Below, piece after piece: positions 35,904-41,238 of a stretch of 41,238 nt of DNA (positions are counted from its first letter, which is position 1; each line of letters begins with the position of its first letter). Under the pieces are notes generated by a model. The model searched no databases. It saw nothing but the letters and a program-made list of their open reading frames with translations, and was not told the DNA's origin. Made by a program: the position numbers and the translations under genes. The DNA lies in contig CANLOE010000067.1 in the NCBI GenBank assembly GCA_947492745.1, forward strand, positions 1 through 41,238, written 5' to 3'. Origin of the DNA: an uncultured Cyclobacteriaceae bacterium (GTDB lineage Bacteria > Bacteroidota > Bacteroidia > Cytophagales > Cyclobacteriaceae).

Positions 35904-37235
35904 TTATGGTCCTAACAAAACATGTCCACCATTAATATAGGGCAATAGTTCTGGGGCGATGTAGGACCCCGCAAGAAAGTCATGCCTTTGCGAAGGTGCG
36001 GGTGAACTTGGGTTTTCTGAGTAAAACTGTGCAAAACGGGCCGTGCTGTAAGCCGTGGAGAAAGAAGAGCCTGTGACATACACTATATCACTGACATTGC
36101 CTTTTTCATCCCAGATTTCAATCGGGTATTTGCCGTATGGAGCGGTCAGGTCGATGCTGACACGACCATAATTGGAACCGCCCGTACCGATATTGTATAC
36201 CTTGTTCCCTTTGATCCGGGGCCTTCCATCAAAACCACCGATGCCGAGGATATTTTCTAAAGTATAACCCGATGGGAAGTGGCTCCATTGTCTACTGTCA
36301 GTGTCCAGACGTAGATTGCCCGCAGAGGTCATGACCAGCGTGTTTCTGGAGATCTTCTTGATCTCCCCCTTCAGTATCTCTTGTTTTTTCAGGTTATAAA
36401 AACCGAAACTGGCATTGACGATATCGATATCGGGGAAGTGCCCTACATAGCCCATGGCACAGACCACATCCCAGTAGCTGCCCAGACCTTGTTCGTTGAA
36501 TACCTTGAGGGGGAGGATACGGTAGCGGACATCGCGTTTGTCCAGTGTGCCAGTGATGATTTTGGTCACGGCCGTACCGTGTCCATGGTCGTCCCGCACT
36601 TCCATGGTATTGTCGATAAAGTTCCATCCGGAGATGCTTTCGCCACAAGGCCCCATCTCTTGACTGGGATATAGGAAAGGTGTCGCCCCAGAGTTCGCAT
36701 AGCCCACATAGTCGATGCCCGTATCGATAATGGCGATATTTACCTGCTTGTCGTTATCATCATAAGAGACCAAGCTTTTCAAATAGTCCAATGCCCCGTC
36801 GGGTGTCTTGTACTCGACCAGTCTGGAAATATCGAATAAAAACTCTTGGTCCCCTTCTACTCCGCCGGCTCCCTCGTCGCTACTCAGACTTCGGATGGTC
36901 CCTTCGACCTCTCCCGAATCCTCGTGGTCCAGTGTCCAGCGCTGTAGCGTAGCGATACCACAAGGACAGGTTTCGGTCTTTACTTTGAAGCGCTTACGTA
37001 GAAGTTCCCTGCGCAGCTTCTCCGCTACCTCTAAGTCTTTGAACTTGAGGACCACCTTATTGGGTACGATACGCACAAGACCTTCCTTGTCCCGATCGCG
37101 GTTGGTACTGGTTTTTTTAATGGTATTATTTTTGGTTTTTACGCCTTCTTGGAGGGTAATCCGCTCGGTTTCTTCACAGCCCTGCATGGTCAGGAAGGCA
37201 ATGAGAAGTAAAGGTAAAATATGTTTTATCATCAT
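35904..37235 (-). CDS. Subtilisin-like (S8) serine protease lipoprotein
   Basis: A 443-aa protein. A lipoprotein signal has lipid Cys20 (LLIAFLTMQGCEE). An N-terminal prodomain-like part (about 55-145, VVLKFKDLEVAEKLRREL) is followed by the S8 domain (about 160-440). The catalytic triad is Asp171 (AIIDTGID), His219 (GHGTAV) and Ser391 (GSSFST), with oxyanion-hole Asn307 (SAGN). All are present, so it is probably an active peptidase anchored to the envelope. A TAA stop coincides with the target duplication of a repeat element. It is transcribed in the same direction as the CHAT gene but is separated from it by that element. Confidence 0.92.
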   Translation of the reverse strand: MMIKHILPLLLIAFLTMQGCEETERITLQEGVKTKNNTIKKTSTNRDRDKEGLVRIVPNKVVLKFKDLEVAEKLRRELLRKRFKVKTETCPCGIATLQRWTLDHEDSGEVEGTIRSLSSDEGAGGVEGDQEFLFDISRLVEYKTPDGALDYLKSLVSYDDNDKQVNIAIIDTGIDYVGYANSGATPFLYPSQEMGPCGESISGWNFIDNTMEVRDDHGHGTAVTKIITGTLDKRDVRYRILPLKVFNEQGLGSYWDVVCAMGYVGHFPDIDIVNASFGFYNLKKQEILKGEIKKISRNTLVMTSAGNLRLDTDSRQWSHFPSGYTLENILGIGGFDGRPRIKGNKVYNIGTGGSNYGRVSIDLTAPYGKYPIEIWDEKGNVSDIVYVTGSSFSTAYSTARFAQFYSENPSSPAPSQRHDFLAGSYIAPELLPYINGGHVLLGP

Positions 37236-38352
37236 GTTAGTTTTTGGTTATTAATGGTTTGCTTGAGGGTTTTGTGGGAAATACTTGGTGAAACAGCATT
37301 TTATCGCATTGTATTATTTTTGGTTGAAATGTCGGTACGAACAAAGTTCCTCCCAAAACTTGATTTTCATGGTCTATAAATGCATTTAGGCCGTTAAAAT
37401 AACGATTTTTTTCTACAGATGCGCTCTAAAACGGAACCTATGAGAGGCGATAGTGTAGTTCTCCGATGTTTTTTTCCTAGAATAAGTACATCTGTATCAT
37501 GTTTTTAAAGAATAGCGGAAAATAAGGAAAATTAGTTTAAATGACACATTTACAGTTGTTTTGATATGCCAAATCATATCTGTTGAAAACCGAGGCCAAA
37601 TTTCGTATTTGATTTGTACCAATTACTGAAAACCAGCGGAGGAGTAATGTAAAAGCCTGCTTGAAATAATACAAAACTGTAAAGCATCCCGGCCATCCAG
37701 CGCTAATCAAAGGGCAGTTGACCACATCGGCTTATCCTTCACATACGGACAGGCCCTATCCGACCACAGAGGATAGCTGTCTAGGCCATATCCCTAAGGT
37801 ATAGCGTATACTTATGGCACATTGGCAGAGGGTACTTCGTGGTTTCATGGCTCGAAGGACTTTCAAAAAAGTATCCCGGACTGATTTTAAATACATGTAA
37901 GTTGCTTTATTTCAGTTGATTATGATTTTTTTGTTGAAATATCCGTTATTTGGAAGGAAAATCGGCATTAGCCGACAATACTTTCGACCGATGTGAGAGA
38001 CCCTTGTTTCGAGCCGAGCCGAGCCGAGAAGCTAACTTGAGCGTAAAAAGACTTTTTGTTTGCTTTTTTGAGCGCTTTTGTGCCATTTGTCATTTGGCTG
38101 TCCCCTCATGTCCAAGAGGTGATGCTGAGAGAGGTACTTTATGAATTGGACGATAAAAACGTTAACTTCATGTATATATTCAGACTGTTGGAGACGCGCT
38201 GATCGTAGCTTGTTCCGTATAGGGAACGCTAAGGAAAGAATAAAAAAACAGCACTACCTGCAAAAGATTTTGACGATACCGTTCGGCAAAAAATCTTAAT
38301 ACCAGATAGAGCGGCCTTCTCAAAACAGTCCTTGGACCAAAAGCCAGAATCG
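37236..38352. other. 1.1-kb intergenic region between divergent genes
   Basis: AT-rich, with no recognised repeat family. A short perfect reiteration, GAGCC repeated (GAGCCGAGCCGAGCCGAG), occurs near 38013-38030. The only longer open frame (37950-38144) looks non-coding. It probably holds the promoters of the subtilase (minus) and the lipoprotein/ATPase unit (plus). Confidence 0.45.
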
Positions 38353-39000
38353 ATGTTGATCAATTGCCTAAACAACTACTACCGGGTATTGGCCTGTGTA
38401 CTTATACTATTATGGGGCTGTGGAGAAGAAGACTCTATTGCCCCTAATGATGGGTTTTCGGGCATACCCCCACTTTTGGAAGACGCACCCGCCCCATGGC
38501 AGCAAGAGCGAACAGCGCAACTTGCCCATACTATCGTCCGCGCCGCACTGGAGGAGGAGCGGTCTTTTGCTTGGACAGGCAGTACCGAGGGAAAAAAATC
38601 TGTTTCGAAGGCCACTACGGCACGGGAAGATATCCTCGAAGGAAATAAGAAAAATACCACGAAGAAGCCTGGCCTTCTCAGAAAAGCGATGGCAAAAGAA
38701 CCTCGGAAAACGAAAGTGAAGCAGGGTATCCACTTGATGTCCTCCCTGCCTTCGGGAATATACTATTTCAAAAAAGGTAGCGAATTGTACAAGCTCAAAA
38801 AAGGGCAGGGACAGGGTGCCATCGTGCAGGGCAAGGTGACCGTACTCAATACCAAGGACAAGGACATCACCCTACTGAGTGGTAGGGAACAGCGCAAGAT
38901 CAGTATCAAAGCAGGAAAGAAAGTGGTTTTTGAAGCCGGCGAAGAAGATGCCCTCTTTTACCTGAAACAGAAACAGTGCGCCCGGTTCATTTCCGAGTGA
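38353..39000 (+). CDS. Unrecognised lipoprotein upstream of the AAA+ ATPase
   Basis: A 215-aa protein from the ATG at 38353; a TTG 21 bp upstream is possible but gives a worse signal. The signal ends at lipobox Cys23 (ILLWGCGEED). The mature part starts with a low-complexity region rich in Pro, Glu and Lys (about 24-130), then a basic region (KEPRKTKVKQG). The end is a compact beta-rich module (about 135-215, GIYYFKKGSELYKLKKG, ISIKAGKKVVFEAGEED). No family is recognised. It precedes the ATPase on the same strand with a 556-bp gap. Confidence 0.65.
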   Translation: MLINCLNNYYRVLACVLILLWGCGEEDSIAPNDGFSGIPPLLEDAPAPWQQERTAQLAHTIVRAALEEERSFAWTGSTEGKKSVSKATTAREDILEGNKKNTTKKPGLLRKAMAKEPRKTKVKQGIHLMSSLPSGIYYFKKGSELYKLKKGQGQGAIVQGKVTVLNTKDKDITLLSGREQRKISIKAGKKVVFEAGEEDALFYLKQKQCARFISE

Positions 39001-39556
39001 TATCAATTTGTACATGCTCCCAGGTCATGCAAGGTCAAATTCATTACGGATTTGTACCCAAGAGAAAGTAATACAAATTTGGGTTTAAAAACTATGTTTG
39101 TATAAAATAGGAGAATTAGCTCGGAAGGGTTTCAGAGGTCAATGAAGCCTATCGTCCATTGTACATCGGTGAAACTATTAATGGGAATGCTCCATAAAGA
39201 CATCATTCTATCCAAGAAAACATCCTATCCTGAACCCTTCGCGCTTGCGTATGGACAAAGGCCTATCGACATAGTGAAGGTGTTTTTTGAACCGACTTTA
39301 GCGCTACTGTGCCCTAACCCGTAAAACCCGAGCATTATCGCCATCTCTTTTCTTCTCACAGACCGGGTGGACATCGGACGAAAGACAGTAGGTTCCCTAG
39401 AGAGACTATTTTGACCTTGGGTCTATCGGATAGGACCTGCCGCCGACACTGTCGGCCCCTATACCACTATCTCTTGGATTCTTGATCGAAAAAATTGCTA
39501 TACTATCATTATTTCCCTAGTTTGCCACAAAGAGCGATTTTTTGATTACAGAGCCT
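39001..39556. other. Intergenic region with a minimal A element
   Basis: 556 bp without a credible gene. It holds the 31-bp A-end pair at 39072-39102. The ATPase promoter is probably in the last 150 bp. Confidence 0.5.
39072..39102 (+). repeat. Minimal A element (two ends only)
   Basis: Reads TACAAATTTGGGTTTA at the left and CTATGTTTGTA at the right, with the interior missing (31 bp total). It is flanked by TAA at 39069-39071 and 39103-39105. Confidence 0.65.
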
Positions 39557-41215
39557 ATGCCCTTGAACCCGCAGTCCCCGGAAAACAGGAACACAGTAAA
39601 GGACCGTCCGCTTACGGATCAGGATGACCTATTGACCATAGGTGCTACCGTGGCCGCTGCCATCGATGCCAATATCGAAGCGCTGGAACAGGAGATGGAC
39701 TGGCTCGAAGACCTAGTAGCAAAAAGAGTGGAAACCCTGATGGCCCCTAAGAAAGTACAGCAGTGGACCTCTGCACCGAAGCTCATCAGGGCACCCGACC
39801 TGCTGGGAAGTAGCTATCGCGATCTCGTCATGGACCTAGAGCTGAGCTATGCCGAACGGCTACTGCTCATCCTCACTTTCTGTGCGGGCTATGACAACGA
39901 TAGACTGCTACTTTTCCGGTCGGGGGATGCGCATGGTAACGAACGCTCTAAAGCTGTCGGCGGGCGAATGGCGCAGGGAGAAGGGAGTCCCTTTCGTCCG
40001 ACTTTACAGACGCTGTTGTTCCTCTTGGCGGGCAACGATAAGCATACCTCCCTCAAGTACCTGCTGCACCTCCGAAAGCGGGACAAACTTTTCTCTCCAC
40101 AGATACTCCACCTCATCGGTCCCGAAGATGATATCAATTACATGCCCTTGAAAGAAGTACGTTTGGAAGCAGGCTACTATGACTACTTCCTTTTTAGTGA
40201 AAAGCCTCGCTTGGACCAGGGCGAGCATTTTCCTGCCCGGCTACTGGAGACCGATAAGACCTTTGATGACCTCGTACTGCCCGAGACGACCAGAAACCAT
40301 CTGAAACCCGCCATGGACTACCTGCGCCATCGACGGAAAGTGCTGGGCAGGGACGATGGCCACCGCAAATTCAATGGAGGACACGTGATGATGCTCTACG
40401 GCCCCCCCGGTACGGGCAAGACCCTGACCGCTGCCGTTATGGGGCAGGAACTGGGCGTGGAGACCTATGCCATAGAACTGTCACAGGTCGTCTCCAAGTA
40501 CATCGGAGAGACCGAAAAGAACATCGACCGCATCTTTGAACGGGTACGGGGCAAGGACTGCATCCTCTTTTTCGATGAAGCCGATGCCCTCTTCGGTAAG
40601 CGGACCGAGGTGAAAGATGCCCGCGACCGCTATGCCAACCAAGAGACCAGCCACCTCTTGCAAAAGATAGAACAGTGTACCGCACTGGTCGTTCTGGCCA
40701 GTAATTACCGACAGAACCTCGACGATGCCTTCGTACGTAGGATACTCACCTATGTACACCTGCCACCTCCCGAACAGCAACAGCGGATGCACCTATGGGA
40801 GAAGGCTATTCCCGAGGCCTATGCCTATGCACCGAGCGACCTGCCCGAGCTGCTGGCGGACAGCTATCCCCTGACGGGGGCCAATATCGCCAATATCATC
40901 AAACTGAGCTGCTTCGATGCGGAAGCCGCAGGTAGCCATCTGCTCGACCTAGAGCGTGTGGAACACTTTATCCAAAAAGAACTGCTCAAGGAAAACCGCC
41001 AGGCCCCACAGAAAAGCCATAGGGCAGCACCGTTACCAAAACCCACTGCCCCCGCCGCCCCCGCACAGCGAGAGCAGCTCGCGCAGCAGTACAACGACTT
41101 TTACCAAGGCCAGCCTGCCCGGTCCATGAGCGAGGCCGAGGCCCGCCGCCGCGGACCCTACAGCGACAGTCCCGGGACGAAGCAGGGAAGGAGGGGCCGT
41201 GGAAAAGGACTTTGA
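39557..41215 (+). CDS. AAA+ ATPase of contractile-injection-system type
   Basis: A 552-aa protein counted from the ATG at 39557; a TTG 15 bp upstream is also in frame. The N-terminal half (about 1-230) is typical of ATPases in extracellular contractile injection systems (eCIS; Afp15/PVC15-like). The AAA+ core follows: Walker A GPPGTGKT (about 282-289), the SQVVSKYIGETEKNIDRIF segment, Walker B ILFFDEADALFGKRTEVKD (about 335-353), DRYANQETSHLLQKIE, sensor 1 LASNYRQNLDDAF and the arginine motif FVRRIL. A Pro/Ala/Arg-rich tail ends the protein. In known eCIS loci this ATPase is a conserved structural-cluster member. The assignment rests on sequence pattern; no sheath or tube gene is inside the window. 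Confidence 0.85.
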   Translation: MPLNPQSPENRNTVKDRPLTDQDDLLTIGATVAAAIDANIEALEQEMDWLEDLVAKRVETLMAPKKVQQWTSAPKLIRAPDLLGSSYRDLVMDLELSYAERLLLILTFCAGYDNDRLLLFRSGDAHGNERSKAVGGRMAQGEGSPFRPTLQTLLFLLAGNDKHTSLKYLLHLRKRDKLFSPQILHLIGPEDDINYMPLKEVRLEAGYYDYFLFSEKPRLDQGEHFPARLLETDKTFDDLVLPETTRNHLKPAMDYLRHRRKVLGRDDGHRKFNGGHVMMLYGPPGTGKTLTAAVMGQELGVETYAIELSQVVSKYIGETEKNIDRIFERVRGKDCILFFDEADALFGKRTEVKDARDRYANQETSHLLQKIEQCTALVVLASNYRQNLDDAFVRRILTYVHLPPPEQQQRMHLWEKAIPEAYAYAPSDLPELLADSYPLTGANIANIIKLSCFDAEAAGSHLLDLERVEHFIQKELLKENRQAPQKSHRAAPLPKPTAPAAPAQREQLAQQYNDFYQGQPARSMSEAEARRRGPYSDSPGTKQGRRGRGKGL

Positions 41216-41238
41216 CCTCGACCCCATACCCAGGGAGA
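41199..41238 (+). CDS. Start of a downstream gene (cut by window edge)
   Basis: GTG at 41199, in the +1 frame relative to the ATPase and overlapping its last codons, reads VEKDFDLDPIPRE to the window edge without a stop. A good Shine-Dalgarno-like AAGGAGG lies just upstream (41189-41195). Such overlap is usual between eCIS genes. Identity unknown. Confidence 0.4.
   Translation, partial: MEKDFDLDPIPRE

Noticed and set aside
37950-38144. 64-aa open frame with a basic and Cys-rich translation
   Set aside because: It runs through the GAGCC reiteration and AT-rich stretches and shows no signal or domain; judged non-coding.
39142-39324. 60-aa open frame upstream of the ATPase
   Set aside because: No domain or signal; probably chance in an intergenic region.

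Overview
The window reads as chromosome of a Bacteroidota bacterium. The evidence is the gene content: LytS/LytTR two-component pairs, CarboxypepD_reg-like beta-sandwich proteins, a type IX secretion (T9SS) C-terminal sorting domain, many short SPII lipoprotein signals, and the RDD/SpoIIM/DUF4129/DUF4350/MoxR/DUF58 membrane cluster. Most genes lie on the minus strand. No rRNA, tRNA, CRISPR array, transposase or integrase gene was seen.

Layout. 1-3.8 kb: two paralogous exported proteins (minus) separated by a duplicated terminator module. 4.0-6.3 kb: LytS-type histidine kinase and LytTR regulator (plus). 6.3-9.0 kb: gene-free and packed with nested palindromic repeats. 9.0-10.9 kb: a small HNH-like ORF and a membrane-anchored TIR protein. 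10.9-12.3 kb: more nested repeats. 12.3-15.2 kb: a second signalling pair (TPR/HisKA_2-type kinase and LytTR regulator). 15.7-17.1 kb: a 58-aa lipoprotein and an unrecognised 261-aa protein. 17.1-18.9 kb: repeats. 18.9-24.1 kb: T9SS-exported M14 carboxypeptidase, cupin, and a lipoprotein with near-identical 116-aa repeats. 25.0-32.3 kb: a tight five-gene minus-strand operon flanked by two RDD genes. 32.5-37.2 kb: a TPR-CHAT protease-like protein and an S8 subtilase lipoprotein. 38.4-41.2 kb: a lipoprotein and an AAA+ ATPase of the type found with extracellular contractile injection systems (eCIS), followed by the first codons of another gene. The rest of any such cluster would lie beyond the right edge.

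The most striking content is not coding. At least four families of short (about 160-210 bp) fold-back elements, called A, B, C and D here, recur in the intergenic DNA. They have imperfect terminal inverted repeats, and most intact copies are flanked by matching 3-bp direct repeats of the form T-N-A (TTA, TAA, TGA, TCA). They insert into each other. At 6.78-7.48 kb, four levels can be unpicked (A containing D containing B containing A), and removing each layer restores the host element. At 35.57-35.90 kb a C-type element carrying an A copy sits exactly on the TAA stop codon of the subtilase gene, which is one copy of the target duplication. They look like non-autonomous MITE-like elements; a 3-bp TNA duplication is described for some IS5-family groups, but no transposase is present here. 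Two more families (E, F) lack clear target duplications. F lies 3' of both LytTR regulator genes and of the DUF58 gene, in the same orientation relative to each gene.
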